DNA from: Deinococcus sp. YIM 77859 | GTDB lineage: Bacteria > Deinococcota > Deinococci > Deinococcales > Deinococcaceae | Assembly (NCBI RefSeq): GCF_000745175.1 | Contig: NZ_JQNI01000002.1 | Location: 1,536,001-1,600,000 of the forward strand | DNA: 64,000 nucleotides | Reading direction: 5' to 3' | Notes under the pieces: generated by a model | Database searches by the model: none | Seen by the model: only the letters and a program-made list of their open reading frames with translations | Told to the model about the DNA's origin: nothing | In this document: positions 1-12,676 of the stretch, in pieces | Layout: each line of letters starts with the position of its first letter | Position numbering within the stretch: position 1 is the first letter of the stretch | Position numbers and translations under genes: made by a program

Positions 1-1
1 C

Positions 2-475
2 ACCGTACAGGCAGGAGACACGGTCTTGATGCCGGCCGGAACGCTGCACGCCCTCGGACCTGGCCTGCTGCTGTACGAGGTGCAGCAAACCAGCGACCTC
101 ACCTACCGGGTCTATGATTGGGACCGTCCCGCCAGCGCTGGGCGCGCACTCCACCTCCCCGAGAGCGCCGAAGTCACGACCACGACCCGGGTTGCGCCCC
201 AGCCCAGCACCCCGGGCCAGCCGGGGGAAGTGCAGGAACTCACACGCTGCCCCTACTTCGTGCTGGAACGGCTGGTTGGTGAAGGCACAGCCCTTCAAGC
301 AGACACGCTGGGCGAAAGCTTCCACGCCCTCACCGTCACTGCGGGTGAACTTCACCTCACAGCCGGGGGCGAGACACTCAAGCTGGGACCACTCGAATCG
401 GTGGTGGTTCCTGCGGCCGCCGGAACGTACAGCCTGACAGGCACGTTCCAGGCACTGCGTTCACGGCTGCCCTAG
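2..475 (+). CDS. manA: Mannose-6-phosphate isomerase, class I type (3' part only)
   Basis: The reading frame is open from the first base of the window, so the start lies outside it. The product would interconvert mannose-6-phosphate and fructose-6-phosphate in the cytoplasm, feeding mannose into glycolysis or GDP-mannose into glycan synthesis. The visible part begins with the cupin strand [18 protein letters not shown] followed by [22 protein letters not shown], which is the family's C-terminal signature (metal-binding His in AGTLHA, then the EIQQ.SD.TYR.YDW stretch). About 157 residues are present of a usual 300-400. A second cupin-like tail runs to the stop codon. Identification of the family is secure; physiological substrate is inferred. 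Confidence 0.85.
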   Translation, partial: TVQAGDTVLMPAGTLHALGPGLLLYEVQQTSDLTYRVYDWDRPASAGRALHLPESAEVTTTTRVAPQPSTPGQPGEVQELTRCPYFVLERLVGEGTALQADTLGESFHALTVTAGELHLTAGGETLKLGPLESVVVPAAAGTYSLTGTFQALRSRLP

Positions 476-481
476 GTCTGG

Positions 482-679
482 TCAGTGCCCCTTGGCACGC
501 GGCCTCGCCCAGCAGCCCAGGCTCTCCTCACCGGGCACCAGCCCCAGCGCCGCCAATTCGACCAACACCGCCCGAGCAAAGATCCTCAGGCTCTCGGCAT
601 CGGCCTCTTCGACGGTCAGAGCGTCAAGACCGAGGTTCCGGGCCTGCTGAGCGAGAGAACGCGCAAAAGTCTCGTTCAT
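482..679 (-). CDS. Small hypothetical protein, 65 aa
   Basis: Not recognised. The ATG at 679 is preceded by TATGCT with a 6-nt spacer, the leaderless promoter pattern used by many genes here, so this start is preferred over a TTG at 727. The protein is helical and acidic in the middle ([25 protein letters not shown]) with a basic tail. It lies just downstream of the cytochrome bc operon on the same strand, but its own promoter argues for separate expression. No domain was recognised. Confidence 0.6.
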   Translation of the reverse strand: MNETFARSLAQQARNLGLDALTVEEADAESLRIFARAVLVELAALGLVPGEESLGCWARPRAKGH

Positions 680-685
680 GCTGCC

Positions 686-691
686 AGCATA
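686..691 (-). promoter_or_regulatory. Leaderless-type -10 hexamer (TATGCT) for the 65-aa gene
   Basis: TATGCT lies 6 nt upstream of the ATG at 679. Known Deinococcus leaderless promoters have TANNNT at this distance, so the transcript probably starts at the A of ATG. Confidence 0.6.
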
Positions 692-739
692 GAAAACCGC
701 CCCGGCGAGGCACCGGGGCAGGGGCAAGGCCGCGAAGTC

Positions 740-2049
<1,310 letters not shown>

Positions 2050-2053
<4 letters not shown>

Positions 2054-2712
2054 GCGAGCTGTTCCTCCACGGTCTTCTTGAACTCTTCCCATTCCGCCTC
2101 ATGGATGTAGGGGTAAGGCATGCTCAGAAAAAAGCCCGTTGCGACGATGTTGTCGCCCTGCGCCGCGATGGGAAGCTGAGCGAGTGGGCGTGGAGGCGGT
2201 CCACCCACCACCACCGCTCCCCGTGTGGGATCGTACTGACCGGAGTGGCAGGGACAGCGCATGCCGATTCCCCGCTCCTCATCGCTCACCGAGCAACCCG
2301 CATGGGTACAGATATCACTGTACGCCACAACCTCTCCATCGATGGTGGCCTCCAGGTTGGTTGGTGCCTTCAGTTGTCCTTTAGGAAAGCGGTAGAGCGC
2401 CAGAATGTTGTTGGGATCGCCGTCGCGGACCAGCGGCGCCCCCTGCTCGTCCTTGCCCTGCGGCCAGGCACGCACCAACTTCTCGCTCAGTTCGCTGAGC
2501 TTAACCGGCTGACCCTCATTGGGGCCTTCAGCGTGTACCAAGATATCTCCCTTAAGGGGCGGCATCTTGTCACGGGTCAGGCGAAACACGGGGTTGGCGG
2601 TACCCAGTGTGCTCAGCAGGCTCACGCCGCCTACGGCTACGGTCGTGCCCATCGCCACGTTGATGAACTTGCGCCGGGTGATCTCGGGATCTTTTCTCTT
2701 GTAGCGGGTCAT
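2050..2712 (-). CDS. qcrA: Rieske [2Fe-2S] iron-sulfur protein of the bc complex
   Basis: Carries electrons from quinol at cytochrome b to the c-type cytochrome. The 220-aa protein starts at ATG 2712, which has a GGGAGAA ribosome-binding site; an in-frame upstream extension is rejected because it lacks these signals. Near the N-terminus RRKFIN followed by a hydrophobic helix (about residues 14-34) looks like an uncleaved twin-arginine anchor. The cluster-binding boxes are CTHAGC and CPCHSGQYD, with all four ligands (Cys-His, Cys-His) and the two disulfide cysteines. Gene order and overlap with cytochrome b confirm the complex. Confidence 0.95.
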
Positions 2713-2745
2713 CTTCAGCTTCTCCCTTGTGCCGTTCTTCCGGGG

Positions 2746-3598
<853 letters not shown>

Positions 3599-3783
3599 AG
3601 TTCCTTCTCCTCGCGCTTGAAGTGCCTGCTGCTCCAATGCCTGCCGAAGTGGCTGCTCGCCTCCCCTGAGCCTTTTTCAGGCAGCCGGATGCGGTCCAGC
3701 ATACCACCGGCCCGGACCTCCGCCGTGCTGTGCGGCGAAAACCAACGGACTTCCGCAGCGTCAGTATGCCCCTGACCGAGCGG

Positions 3784-4632
3784 TTAAATGTCCCCGCCTC
3801 TGCTCGGCAGAACCTGCCCTAGCGTCGCCAGCAGGGGCCACAGCACCGCAGCCAGTACGCTGGTATCCCGGTTATCAGGATGCTCGCGGGGGTCAAGGCC
3901 GCCCTCCGACAACACAGCGGCGACAAGGGGCCGCGGCGTGAACAGCACACCCACATCGTGGTGTAGGCCGCGCAGCTCACCGCTTTTACTGGCCACGCGG
4001 TACAGCAGTGCGCCATCCGCGTCCCGCGGAACGTGCCGTCCCAGCAGGTCGCGAAACTGTTGCCGTGTGAGGATGGCCAGGGCCCGCTCGGTATGTGCCG
4101 GGTCCAGCAGCTCTCCGCGCGTGAGTGCCCCCAGCAGCGCGGCCTGATCCCGAGGGGTGGTGTGGTTGCGTTCGCCCCGGCGCTGCGCCGCGTTCTGCTG
4201 TTCGGGAGGCAGTTGCAGCAGGCCGACCAGCCGGGTCCCCACAAGCTTTCTCTCCTCCAGCCAGGTGTTGACGCGCTCTATGCCCAGCCGCCCCATCACG
4301 AGATTGGTGGCCGTGTTGTCGCTCACGACAATCATCAGCGTGAGCAGGTCCTCCCAGGTGAGGGCCAAGCCCGCTCCAAGCTCGTGCAGCACGCCGGCCC
4401 CGGGTACTCGGTCCTCGGCACGCAGCGTCACGCGCTCACCCAGCTCCAGCCGTCCCGCCTGCGCCTCCTCCAGCGCCAGAATGAGCAGCGGCACCTTGAT
4501 GGTGCTGGCCGCCGGAAAGATCCGGTCCGCCTGCAGCGCGTACAGTTCCCGGCCGGCAAGGTCGGTGATGAGGATGCCCACCTCTCCCCCATAGCCCCGG
4601 GCGCGCAGCTCCGCCTGTAGGTCGAAGGTCAT
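3784..4632 (-). CDS. Class A beta-lactamase-fold serine hydrolase, no signal peptide
   Basis: The 282-aa protein has the three class A active-site boxes: SxxK as STIK (about residue 43), SDN (about 104) and KSG in place of KTG (about 218). It lacks a signal peptide, so it would be cytoplasmic unless exported another way. The usual Glu166-Asn170 motif of the omega loop (ExxLN) is not clear; the equivalent region reads [22 protein letters not shown]. This suggests a hydrolase or peptidase of the family rather than a proven antibiotic-resistance enzyme. ATG overlaps the stop of the upstream Cys4 mini-protein (ATGA), so the two are translated together. Confidence 0.8.
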   Translation of the reverse strand: MTFDLQAELRARGYGGEVGILITDLAGRELYALQADRIFPAASTIKVPLLILALEEAQAGRLELGERVTLRAEDRVPGAGVLHELGAGLALTWEDLLTLMIVVSDNTATNLVMGRLGIERVNTWLEERKLVGTRLVGLLQLPPEQQNAAQRRGERNHTTPRDQAALLGALTRGELLDPAHTERALAILTRQQFRDLLGRHVPRDADGALLYRVASKSGELRGLHHDVGVLFTPRPLVAAVLSEGGLDPREHPDNRDTSVLAAVLWPLLATLGQVLPSRGGDI

Positions 4633-4883
4633 TCGGGCAGGTCCAGCCCCGCTAGAGCCGCAAAGGGATGGGCCGCTCCCCTAGGCCGCAGGGTGCAGAA
4701 GGCCGGTCCCCCTTCCGGCTCGACGCGGTGGGGACACTGCGGGCACTCTGAAAACGCCTGCTCGGTGTAGGCGAGGTCCAGTTCAGCAGAAGCCACCCTC
4801 CACTCCCGGCCACACCCCGCCTGAAAGGTCACGGGAGAGGCGACAGGAGCGGGGTTGCGTGGGCGAACTTTGGGCATGGACAT
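4629..4883 (-). CDS. Small Cys4 (zinc-ribbon-like) protein, about 84 aa
   Basis: Not assigned to a family. The product has four cysteines arranged as [15 protein letters not shown] and FCTLRP, which could bind one zinc. Start is uncertain: ATG at 4883 or 4877, both without a strong ribosome-binding site; longer in-frame extension is antisense to the response regulator gene and is rejected. It lies 61 nt after the response regulator and overlaps the beta-lactamase-fold gene by the four bases ATGA, so the three probably form one transcript. Confidence 0.6.
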   Translation of the reverse strand: MSMPKVRPRNPAPVASPVTFQAGCGREWRVASAELDLAYTEQAFSECPQCPHRVEPEGGPAFCTLRPRGAAHPFAALAGLDLPE

Positions 4884-4944
4884 TCTTGAGGGCGCTGGTG
4901 CCCGCTCTTGCCACAGGCAAGAGGCCAGGGGCCACACGCTTTTT

Positions 4945-5589
4945 TTACTCCAGGTTAGCGATGCCCTCGCGGATGGCGTACAGAGCGGCCTGGGTGCGGT
5001 TATTGAGTTGCAGCTTGGTAAAGATTTCGGAGAGGCGGTTCCGAACGGTCTTTTCGCTGATGTCGAGCCGCAGGGCAATGTCCTGGTTGGAAAAGCCCTG
5101 AGCGAGCAGCTTGAGGATCATGGTCTCGCGCTCGTTGAGGTCGGCGTGCTTCTCGCTGGGCAGCTCCTCGCGCTTGTCACGGAAGTCGTCGAGAACGTTT
5201 TGCGCGAGGTCGGCGTCCAGCAGCGCCTCACCCGCCGCGACCCGGCGAATCGCGTCGATCAGGGTGGCCGAGTCGGCATCCTTGAGGACGTAACCACGCG
5301 CGCCCGCCTTGACCGCCTCGAAGACGTACCGGTCCTGGCGGTACATGGTGATCATGATGACCTTGGCCTGTGGGTCGATTTCCAGGATGTTTTGGGTCGC
5401 TTTGACGCCGTCGAGCTCCGGCATCTGGATATCCATCAGAATCACGTCGGGATGCGTCTCGGCCGCGTAGCGGATCGCCTCACGCCCGTTGGCAGCCTCG
5501 CCGATCACGCGCATGCCCTCGGACTCCAGCAGGCTGCGCAGCCCCTGGCGGAACAGCGCGTGGTCATCGACGAGCAGGACGCGAATCAT
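4945..5589 (-). CDS. NarL/FixJ-family response regulator
   Basis: Two-component transcription regulator of 214 aa. Receiver domain residues 1-120 contain the acidic pocket (VDDH), phospho-acceptor Asp in [13 protein letters not shown], the conserved Thr/Met region VIMITM and Lys in YVLKD. A LuxR-type helix-turn-helix follows at about 148-210 ([38 protein letters not shown]). No histidine kinase is adjacent, so its signal is unknown. ATG at 5589 has TACACT 6 nt upstream, indicating a leaderless mRNA. It heads the operon with the Cys4 protein and beta-lactamase-fold protein. Confidence 0.92.
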   Translation of the reverse strand: MIRVLLVDDHALFRQGLRSLLESEGMRVIGEAANGREAIRYAAETHPDVILMDIQMPELDGVKATQNILEIDPQAKVIMITMYRQDRYVFEAVKAGARGYVLKDADSATLIDAIRRVAAGEALLDADLAQNVLDDFRDKREELPSEKHADLNERETMILKLLAQGFSNQDIALRLDISEKTVRNRLSEIFTKLQLNNRTQAALYAIREGIANLE

Positions 5590-5595
5590 AGGTTC

Positions 5596-5601
5596 AGTGT
5601 A
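5596..5601 (-). promoter_or_regulatory. Leaderless-type -10 hexamer (TACACT) for the response regulator
   Basis: TACACT, 6-nt spacer, then ATG at 5589. The transcript is predicted to begin at or next to the start codon. Confidence 0.65.
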
Positions 5602-5680
5602 GCGGGAGCTCCACAGAAAACGGCAGTCCGTCCCACCATCGGGGAGGCGAGTAGCATGACGCTTGTCAGAGCTTCCCGGG

Positions 5681-5686
5681 TAGACT
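5681..5686 (+). promoter_or_regulatory. Leaderless-type -10 hexamer (TAGACT)
   Basis: TAGACT, 7-nt spacer, then GTG at 5694. Same promoter class as the neighbours, on the opposite strand to the response regulator promoter. Confidence 0.65.
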
Positions 5687-5693
5687 GCGCCGC

Positions 5694-6182
5694 GTGATTA
5701 CCTGGTTTGATGCGCTGCTCGTCACCGTATGGGCGACCGTGACGGCCCTGGGAGCGCGCCGGGGACTGGCGGGACTGCTCTGGGGCCTCGGGGGCGCGGC
5801 GGTCTGTTTCCTCGCCAACCTGCTGGCCCGCGGAGCCCTCAGCGCCGCCGTTCTCGCCCTGCTGCTGGGAGCTGTCCTGGCCCTGATCCTCCAGCGGCTG
5901 GTGCCCAGCACGACCGACCGGCTGTGGCAGGCGGCGGCGGGGGCACTGGGAGGCTTCACGCTGGGTGGGCTGCTGATCGCGACCCTTACGCTGGGCTTCC
6001 CCCTGGGGTTACAGGTCGGGCCCAAAGGCCGCAGCAGCGTGTACCCGTCCACCAGCTTGCCCCCCGTCCTGTACGTGGCCGTTCACCGCTCCGTTTTAAA
6101 GAGCAGCCTGATGAGGGTCTGGCGTGCCCACCCGGCCCTGCAACTTCTGCTGATCCCCGACCGCGTGGAGCCCCGGCGCTGA
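5694..6182 (+). CDS. Membrane protein, CvpA-like N-terminus, 162 aa
   Basis: Not firmly recognised. The N-terminal half holds about three hydrophobic segments ([23 protein letters not shown], then [18 protein letters not shown] and [18 protein letters not shown]) with the Asp and Arg-Arg-Gly pattern seen in colicin V production-type proteins. A fourth helix follows at about 82-105. The C-terminal third is soluble. GTG start fits the leaderless hexamer at 5681-5686. Divergent from the response regulator, with 104 bases between starts. Confidence 0.7.
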   Translation: MITWFDALLVTVWATVTALGARRGLAGLLWGLGGAAVCFLANLLARGALSAAVLALLLGAVLALILQRLVPSTTDRLWQAAAGALGGFTLGGLLIATLTLGFPLGLQVGPKGRSSVYPSTSLPPVLYVAVHRSVLKSSLMRVWRAHPALQLLLIPDRVEPRR

Positions 6183-6185
6183 GTT

Positions 6186-7097
6186 TCAGCGCTCCGCCTG
6201 CGGTGCGGGCGCTTCCAGGTGCGGCTCACCTCCTGCGCGCTGGCTGAGGACCGTTGCCGCCACCACCAGCAGCCCGCCCAGGGCGCCGCGCAACCCCACC
6301 CGCTCACCGATCAACAGAAAGCTAAAGAGCGTGGCCGTCACCGGCTCCAGCGCGTAGATCAGGCTGGCCTCGGCGGCGCTGACGCTGCGCTGGCCGACCG
6401 TCTGAAGCAGCGTGGTCACGGCTGTGGCCGCCACACCCAGGTACAGCAGCGGACCCCAGGCCGCAGCGGGCGGCCAGAGCCCAGCCGGAGCGGCCAGAAG
6501 TGCCCATCCCCAGGCAAAGAGCGTCACGGCCAGCAGCTGCGCAAAGGTAAAGCGCAGCGCCTCGTGCCGAGCGGCCGTGCCCTCCAGCGCGATGATGAAG
6601 CCCGCGTAGGTCACCGCGCAGGCCAGCGCCCAGGCATCCCCGATCACCAGGGCTCCTCCCTCCCAGGAGAGCAGGGCCAGGCCCGCCACCGCGAGCGGCA
6701 ATGCCAGCCACAGGGCCGGGGGCATTCGCCGCCGCTGCGCGAGCGTGAGCCACACAGGAACAAGCACCACGCTCAGGGCCGTGAAAAAGGCCGCACGGTT
6801 GGCCGAGGTCGTCTGGAGGGCGATGGTTTGCGTGCCGTACCCGGCGATCAGCCAGGCTCCCAGAATGAACCCGTCACGCCAGAGGAGTCGGGATGGGCGG
6901 GACAGGGCCGGGGCAGGTGCCCCCCCACGGGTGAGCAGCAGCACGGGCAGCAGCGCCACGCTGGCGATCAGGAACCGCCAGGCGATCAACACACTGGGGG
7001 TCAGCAGCTCCCCCAATTCCTTGACGACGGCAAAGGTACTTCCCCATAGGGCCGTCACCAGAACGAGAAGCAGAATGCCGCGGGCGTGAGGAGACAC
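6186..7097 (-). CDS. EamA/DMT-family transporter
   Basis: Ten-helix drug/metabolite exporter of 303 aa with the two EamA repeats: the first opens [19 protein letters not shown], the second at about residue 155 ([20 protein letters not shown]). Typical of amino-acid or metabolite efflux, substrate not predictable. GTG at 7097 is supported by TACAAT with a 7-nt spacer; the in-frame extension to 7346 runs into noncoding and antisense DNA of low-complexity Arg codons and is rejected. Convergent with the 5694 gene, whose stop lies 3 bases away. Confidence 0.88.
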   Translation of the reverse strand: MSPHARGILLLVLVTALWGSTFAVVKELGELLTPSVLIAWRFLIASVALLPVLLLTRGGAPAPALSRPSRLLWRDGFILGAWLIAGYGTQTIALQTTSANRAAFFTALSVVLVPVWLTLAQRRRMPPALWLALPLAVAGLALLSWEGGALVIGDAWALACAVTYAGFIIALEGTAARHEALRFTFAQLLAVTLFAWGWALLAAPAGLWPPAAAWGPLLYLGVAATAVTTLLQTVGQRSVSAAEASLIYALEPVTATLFSFLLIGERVGLRGALGGLLVVAATVLSQRAGGEPHLEAPAPQAER

Positions 7098-7104
7098 GCA
7101 GGGG

Positions 7105-7110
7105 ATTGTA
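7105..7110 (-). promoter_or_regulatory. Leaderless-type -10 hexamer (TACAAT) for the EamA transporter
   Basis: TACAAT followed by 7 nt and GTG at 7097. Close to the sigma-70 consensus and decides the start codon. Confidence 0.7.
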
Positions 7111-7126
7111 CGGCGGTCGCCAACGC

Positions 7127-7162
7127 AAAAGCCGCCCCGGTCCAGACGCGGACGCGGGGCGG
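7127..7162 (-). terminator. Intrinsic terminator at the end of the DUF11 operon
   Basis: On the minus strand CCGCCCCG pairs with CGGGGCGG (7155-7162 with 7132-7139), followed by CTTTTG. It lies about 20 bases after the stop of the last DUF11 gene. Confidence 0.65.
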
Positions 7163-7183
7163 ACGCAGCTCGGAGGGCAAAAG

Positions 7184-9511
7184 CTACCTCACTTGCACCT
7201 GAAAACAGGTCCGCACTGTTTCCCCGGCAACGAGGGTACCGAGGTTGACGGTCAGGCCGCTGTCGGTCAGAGTTCCGGCGTCGTCTCCGGCAGCAGCGGT
7301 GTAGTTCCCCGTCGTTGGAGAACCGCTGGCCGGCCTGCGCTCCCACTTGATGGCCTTACCGCCATAGGCAGGGTCAGTGGTGACGTTGGTCAGCGAGTAT
7401 CCATTGCTGTTCAACGTATCGCTGAGGACATAGTTCGCCAGGTCCGCGCCACCCAGGTTACGGGTGTCGATGCAGTATTCCAGCAGGTCACCGGGCCGCA
7501 CCTCCGCACTGTTACTGAAGGTACCCGCGGGCAGGGTTCGCACCTGTTTGGTCACCTGCGTGAGCACCAAGCGCGTCGTGACTGTTCCGGTATTGCCCGC
7601 GTTGATGTTGCTCGCTGCCTCGTTCGGGTTACGGACGGTCGCCGTGTTGGTAAAGGTCGCGCCCGCTGCTGTGCCGGGAGCCACCCGCACCCGGTTCAGG
7701 GTGATGGTCTGGGGCGTGCCCGCGGTGAGGGTACTGGTCGTTGTGCAGGTGATGACCTGTCCAGAAATCCCGCAACTCCAGGTGCCCGGCCCCGCGGTGT
7801 AGTTACCCGCGGCCGTCCAGCTCAGACCGTTTGGGAGGGTATCGGTCACGGTGGTGGTTCCCGTGGCATTGGCATTCGCCGTGTTCACGGTCAGCGTGTA
7901 GCTGATGAAGCTGTCCGTCGCACCAACAACGGGACCGGCAGCGGGGTCCGAATTGGCCACTGTGCTGGGGCGAGCAAAGGCAGGGCCGGACTTGGTGAGG
8001 GTGAGGTCGGGGGTAGGCGTGACAGTAGTGCTTACCGCTGCACTGTTGTTGGCCGCATTAGGGTCAAAGCTACCACTGCTTATACTGACGGTGTTCTGAT
8101 AGGTGGCCGCCGTATTAGGCACAGTTACTGTAATGGTATAGGTCTGGGATGTATTCGCCAAAAACTTGCCAGTTGTCCAGGTTACGCGGTGGTTGGTCGC
8201 ATCATAGCTGCCGCCCCCGCTTGCACTCACAAAAGTCACCCCTGCGGGCAATGGGTCGCTGACTACGACGTTGTAAGCCTCTTGGGGACCCGCATTGCTT
8301 GCAGTAATAGAATAGGTCAGGGTACCTGAGCCCTGCTGAGTGGCCGGAGCCGACTTAATAACACCAAGGTCAGCCGTCGTACTGGTGGCCATTAGGACCG
8401 CGCTGTAGAGCATGAGCAGTTCGCCGGACGCTGAGTCCACCGTCGCAGTCAGTGAGGTGGTTCCGCTGGAAACTCGGCTGGATAGGTCGAAGGTGTCAAA
8501 ATCCAGTCCACCCACCACACCAGGACTGGTGGTCGCTGTGTATCCAGTTGCTGTACCGCCGTCGGTCGGCCCCACCGTGAGACTCCCGTTGAAGATGTCG
8601 TTGGCCGGGTTGAGCGAATTACTCACTGCAAATGCTGCATCAAGGTCAGTGCTGAGAGAGAGGGAGTCGTTGGATGCTCCTGTACTTGCGTCACCGTCGG
8701 AAACAAGTAGTGTCGTCTTTACAATCTTATCAGTGCCCGCTGTAGCATTAGGAACTCGCAGGCCAGAGAGAGTCACGCTCGCTGCCGCCGCCGAAGCATA
8801 GCCCCCAGTTCCTCCAATATACTGAAGCCCGTCAAATAGGGCTAATGTCTTGTTGCTCTCGCTCGGCAGACTATAAATAATATAGAGCGCCCAATTACCA
8901 TACATCGTGGACGTATTGCAGGTTTGGGACCCAGACGCATTAAAAATAGTGAGGTCGTCCATTTGAAATTGCGCGTTGGGATTGCTGCGGACGATACTGG
9001 TGACGTCTGCGAAGGCACCCATCCCAAACTGGGTTTTGGTGACGGCGGAGCTGCCTCCGCTAGGGCCAACGCTTCCCGACCAGGTACGGCTTGCAGTCAC
9101 GTTGTTGGTCGCTGGAGCAGTCGTGCCTCTCACATAAAACTTGACCGCGTTGTCGATGAGCGGCAAACCATTGTTGAAACCGATTTCTCCAGCAGAGGCC
9201 GTCCAGTAGAGGTAAGCCTTGGTCACGGTCGCTCCACTCGGCACCAGCTGTGCTGCGGTGGGGGCCGGGGAAACCGCTCCATTAGCTACACTGAAGCCTA
9301 CCGTCGTCGCCGCTGTGCTCGACGTCAGCGTACAAGAGGCCCCGTTCGTACTGCTGTTGGTGCTGTTGGCGCGAAATGACGCCCCGGTCGTGACATAGTT
9401 GATCGTCCCCGTCGCGGTCACCCGCTGGGCCAGGGGAAGACTCTGGGTGTTCGCCACCCCTGCTCCCAGCAACCCCATCAGGGGCAGTAGCCTCAACAAC
9501 CAGCCCTTCAC
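7184..9511 (-). CDS. Exported DUF11-repeat surface protein, 775 aa
   Basis: Last gene of the surface operon. Signal peptide [24 protein letters not shown]. The first about 370 residues are a Ser/Thr/Asn-rich beta domain with two Cys pairs. DUF11 repeats follow: around 380-495 ([25 protein letters not shown]), 500-645 ([16 protein letters not shown]) and 650-775 ([21 protein letters not shown]). Such repeats build extracellular fibres or envelope proteins; no enzymatic site is seen. It ends in FQVQVR, a C-terminal pattern shared with two neighbours. GTG start overlaps the preceding stop (GTGA), so it is coupled to the barrel gene. Nucleotide composition in the first half is less GC-rich than the neighbours. 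Confidence 0.85.
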   Translation of the reverse strand: MKGWLLRLLPLMGLLGAGVANTQSLPLAQRVTATGTINYVTTGASFRANSTNSSTNGASCTLTSSTAATTVGFSVANGAVSPAPTAAQLVPSGATVTKAYLYWTASAGEIGFNNGLPLIDNAVKFYVRGTTAPATNNVTASRTWSGSVGPSGGSSAVTKTQFGMGAFADVTSIVRSNPNAQFQMDDLTIFNASGSQTCNTSTMYGNWALYIIYSLPSESNKTLALFDGLQYIGGTGGYASAAAASVTLSGLRVPNATAGTDKIVKTTLLVSDGDASTGASNDSLSLSTDLDAAFAVSNSLNPANDIFNGSLTVGPTDGGTATGYTATTSPGVVGGLDFDTFDLSSRVSSGTTSLTATVDSASGELLMLYSAVLMATSTTADLGVIKSAPATQQGSGTLTYSITASNAGPQEAYNVVVSDPLPAGVTFVSASGGGSYDATNHRVTWTTGKFLANTSQTYTITVTVPNTAATYQNTVSISSGSFDPNAANNSAAVSTTVTPTPDLTLTKSGPAFARPSTVANSDPAAGPVVGATDSFISYTLTVNTANANATGTTTVTDTLPNGLSWTAAGNYTAGPGTWSCGISGQVITCTTTSTLTAGTPQTITLNRVRVAPGTAAGATFTNTATVRNPNEAASNINAGNTGTVTTRLVLTQVTKQVRTLPAGTFSNSAEVRPGDLLEYCIDTRNLGGADLANYVLSDTLNSNGYSLTNVTTDPAYGGKAIKWERRPASGSPTTGNYTAAAGDDAGTLTDSGLTVNLGTLVAGETVRTCFQVQVR

Positions 9512-12500
9512 TTCTGTCCTCCCAGCGTTTCATCGAGGGTCAAATCCAGCCGCAGGTACAGGCCCCTCTTGGTGTATTGGCCCGCCGAGGGCAGCCCCTC
9601 GAAGCCCTTGAAGTTGTACCCGGCGGTGAGCCAGGTGCCGGGCAGAGCGCGGACACTGGCTTCCAGGCCGTAGCCCAGCACATCCGTCGCGGTGGAGGGC
9701 TGTGTCAGCATTCGGCCCCAGCCGCCCACGCCAAAGCGGTCCGTGAGGTAGGCCGTGCCGCCCAGAGACGCCTGCACGGTGAAGCTCCCAGGGTCGTTCA
9801 GCAGGGTGCGGGTGTCCACCGCGCCCCGCACGGCCCAGCTTGGCTGACGGTATTCGGCGCTCAAGCCACCACTCAGCTCGGGATGACCCGCCGCGAGGGT
9901 GCCCCGCAGAAGGCGGACGTAGCCCAGGCTGTTGAGGGTGCGGGTGCGGTAGGCGTAGCCCAAGGTGAGACGCTGCCCGTTTTTCCCCGCGCCGAACTCG
10001 GCCAGGCCGTCGGTGGTCAGGGTGAGGCTGGGGGTGACGCTGCCGGTGAGCCCGCCGCGCACGACCGTTCCCAACTGGCCTTCCCGGTACGTCAGATCAA
10101 TGCCCGCCGCAGCGCTGAAGGTGTCCGTCTTGTAGCTCAGGTCAGCCCCGCCCGCGAGTTCGGCCTCGCCCTTCGCCACGTCGTACAGGGCACTGCCGCG
10201 CAGGCCAAGGGTGGTCCGGGAATTGAGCGGCAGGGTCGTGGCAACGCCGAAGCGGGCGCGGTTGCCCTCCCCGTCGGCGGTCGGAAGTTCGTAACCCACC
10301 GCATAGTTGACGTTACCCAGCGCGGTATCGAGCGTCAGCGCGGCGACGTGTCCCTTGCCCCAGGTGACGTCGTCCCTGAAGCCCAGCGTCACCCGGTCAG
10401 TGAGGCGGTAACGGGCCGTGATCGCCGTTGTCGTGTCGAGGGTTCCGCTGAGCGGCTGGGTATGCACCACATCCAGGTCGAGGGGCGTGCGGTGGTAGCC
10501 TCCGCTCACAACCGCGCCCAGGCCTGCCTTGTCTCCAAAAGCGTACTTGAGGCCTGCACCCACACTGAAGGGGTCGAGGCGGGATTCAGCGCGTGCCGTG
10601 ACGCTGCCGCCCCGAGCCGTGGGCGTGCCGTGGTACTCGCCTTCCACCACCGCGCCCAGGTTCCCCCCCAGCCGCGCCGCGTAGCTCCCGCTCACATTCA
10701 GTCCCACACCAAAGGGGGCGAGACCCGCGTAGCTCGCCGCCTGGTAGCGGGCCTTGAAAGTGACGGCGCCGTTTCCCAGGCGGGTGGCGAGGTCGGCACT
10801 CGCCTGCACACCACCGGAGTACGCCAGACGGGTGTCGGCACGGGTGGAGCCGTCCTCGAAGGTGGTACGTACCCCGAAGGTGACTCGTCCGTCCAGGCTG
10901 ACGGCGGCGGCCCCAGCGGAATACCGCGGCCCGTCTTGCCGCACCTGCACCCCGTAGGCGAGGCGGCGTCCGGCGTCCGGGCGGGCGAGGCGGTAGCTCG
11001 CCAGCACCCGCACCTCGTTCAGGCTCGCGTCCACACGCTCCAGCGGGCGCAGCAGGGTGACGATGCCGGTGTTGGCATCCAGGGTGTAGTCAGCGCCCCG
11101 GCGCAGCAGAACGCGGCCCACTTCCTTGCCGCTTCCCCGCTCCAGCGTCACCATCTCCAAGGTCTCGCTGCCCTCGCTGAGACCCGTGTGGGGCAGGCGC
11201 AGGATGCGGGTACCGTCCGGGATGAGCGGCTCTTCCACCACGCGGTCGGTCGGTACCGCCGCGACAAAACCGGAAAGGGTGGGGGTGGTCTTGGTGGTCA
11301 CGGTGAGAGCGGTGAGCTGTTCCCCCACCGGCAGCACGTCGAGGGGCACCTGCGTCCGGCGGTACTCGGCGCGGAAGGACGGGTGGTCATACACCGCCGC
11401 CACCGGATCAAGACCCTGCAGGGGCGTCTCGGTGAGGCTGGCGTCACCGTACACGGGCGAGCGGAGGTTGGGCTGGTCAGTCTGCGGCAGACCGTCCTTG
11501 TCGGCGGCGGCATAGAGCTTGCCAGCTCCCACCGGGGTCTCCAGCGAGGCGCGGGCCTCCCAAGTGAGGTCCTCGGCGAGGTTGAGGTCGCCGTCCAGGC
11601 CCAGCGTGGCACTCAGGACCCCCACGCCAACGCTGGAGCGGTCGGGCGTCACCTCGTAGCGGTACGTCACCACCTCCTCCCCCAACAGCACGTCCAGGCG
11701 CAGGGTGGTGGGCGCGGCCTGCGGCTGGAGTTCAAGGAGGCCCTCGCCGTCCGTGAGGCGTACCTGGTAGCCCGCCTCGCCGGGGTTGGCGTCGGGTATG
11801 CGCGGCTCGAGGCTGGGCCGCACCGTCAGGGTGGGCTGTCCCGAGGGCGTGCCAAACGCGTCCAGCGTTCGTATCCGCAGGCGCAGCGGGGTGCTGCCGT
11901 CCGCCACCAGGCTCTCCGGCGTGAGCTCCACCCGGGTTGTCCCCCCGGCCAGGGTGACGGTGATCTCCTCTGCACCCATCCGCAGCACGTTTGGACCAGG
12001 CCGGAGAGGAACGCCGACATAGGTGAGGCGCTGCACGCCGCGCTCGCTGTCCTGGACCTCGCTCCCCAAGCGGTCTTCCCCCACTGGAACACCGTTCACA
12101 GTCAGGGGCGGACGCTCGCCCTGGGGCAGCTCGACCACCACGCTGATGCGGTCGCGGGTACGAAGCACACTGCCCGCGAGCGGCAGCCGAATGACCCCGG
12201 GGTTCTCGCGCCCCTCCGGGGGAGCAGGCTGGCTCGCGGCCCGGAGGTCTGCAGGATCGATGCGGCCGCTCAGGACCTCGGTCCGTTCTCCTACGAGGCG
12301 GACCAGGAGCGCGGGCTGGGGCAGCGCCCCCAGGGGGGCCGTGTGGCTGAGGTCGTAGCTCAACACGCCGCTTGCCCGAGCGGGCAGAGTCCAGTACAGG
12401 ACGCCGCTGGGGCCGCGCCGCGGGTCAGCAAGCGGCTGGCCGTCCAGTCTGGAGCTGCCCGGAACATAGGTGCTGCCCGCAGGCAAGGCCTGAGCAAGCA

Positions 12501-12675
12501 CCACTTCCCGCGCCTGAGCTGGGGCCTGAAAGGGAAGGGTGACGGTGCTGAGGCGCTCCTCAGCGGTGGCAATGGGCGGAGCTGGGAGGGGCACCGCGGC
12601 ACTTTGGGCGCTCACGGAAGCGGCCAGCAGCAGGGCGGTCAGCGCGGCGAGGGTCCTGGTCAGGTCGGCGTTCAC
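9508..12675 (-). CDS. Predicted outer-membrane beta-barrel protein with DUF11-like N-terminus, 1055 aa
   Basis: Signal peptide [20 protein letters not shown]. The N-terminal part (about 45-150) resembles DUF11 ([32 protein letters not shown]), then Ig-like domains, including [27 protein letters not shown] at about 245, like invasin/Big1 folds. From about residue 370 to the end are alternating short amphipathic strands with Gly/aromatic periodicity, typical of a large barrel. A GTG at 12675 follows the upstream stop by one base and has GGGAGAA; the 12690 GTG is less well placed. It could be the membrane platform for its DUF11 partners. Family-level call is inferred from strand pattern and not from a named domain. 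Confidence 0.8.
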   Translation of the reverse strand: MNADLTRTLAALTALLLAASVSAQSAAVPLPAPPIATAEERLSTVTLPFQAPAQAREVVLAQALPAGSTYVPGSSRLDGQPLADPRRGPSGVLYWTLPARASGVLSYDLSHTAPLGALPQPALLVRLVGERTEVLSGRIDPADLRAASQPAPPEGRENPGVIRLPLAGSVLRTRDRISVVVELPQGERPPLTVNGVPVGEDRLGSEVQDSERGVQRLTYVGVPLRPGPNVLRMGAEEITVTLAGGTTRVELTPESLVADGSTPLRLRIRTLDAFGTPSGQPTLTVRPSLEPRIPDANPGEAGYQVRLTDGEGLLELQPQAAPTTLRLDVLLGEEVVTYRYEVTPDRSSVGVGVLSATLGLDGDLNLAEDLTWEARASLETPVGAGKLYAAADKDGLPQTDQPNLRSPVYGDASLTETPLQGLDPVAAVYDHPSFRAEYRRTQVPLDVLPVGEQLTALTVTTKTTPTLSGFVAAVPTDRVVEEPLIPDGTRILRLPHTGLSEGSETLEMVTLERGSGKEVGRVLLRRGADYTLDANTGIVTLLRPLERVDASLNEVRVLASYRLARPDAGRRLAYGVQVRQDGPRYSAGAAAVSLDGRVTFGVRTTFEDGSTRADTRLAYSGGVQASADLATRLGNGAVTFKARYQAASYAGLAPFGVGLNVSGSYAARLGGNLGAVVEGEYHGTPTARGGSVTARAESRLDPFSVGAGLKYAFGDKAGLGAVVSGGYHRTPLDLDVVHTQPLSGTLDTTTAITARYRLTDRVTLGFRDDVTWGKGHVAALTLDTALGNVNYAVGYELPTADGEGNRARFGVATTLPLNSRTTLGLRGSALYDVAKGEAELAGGADLSYKTDTFSAAAGIDLTYREGQLGTVVRGGLTGSVTPSLTLTTDGLAEFGAGKNGQRLTLGYAYRTRTLNSLGYVRLLRGTLAAGHPELSGGLSAEYRQPSWAVRGAVDTRTLLNDPGSFTVQASLGGTAYLTDRFGVGGWGRMLTQPSTATDVLGYGLEASVRALPGTWLTAGYNFKGFEGLPSAGQYTKRGLYLRLDLTLDETLGGQK

Positions 12676-12676
12676 G

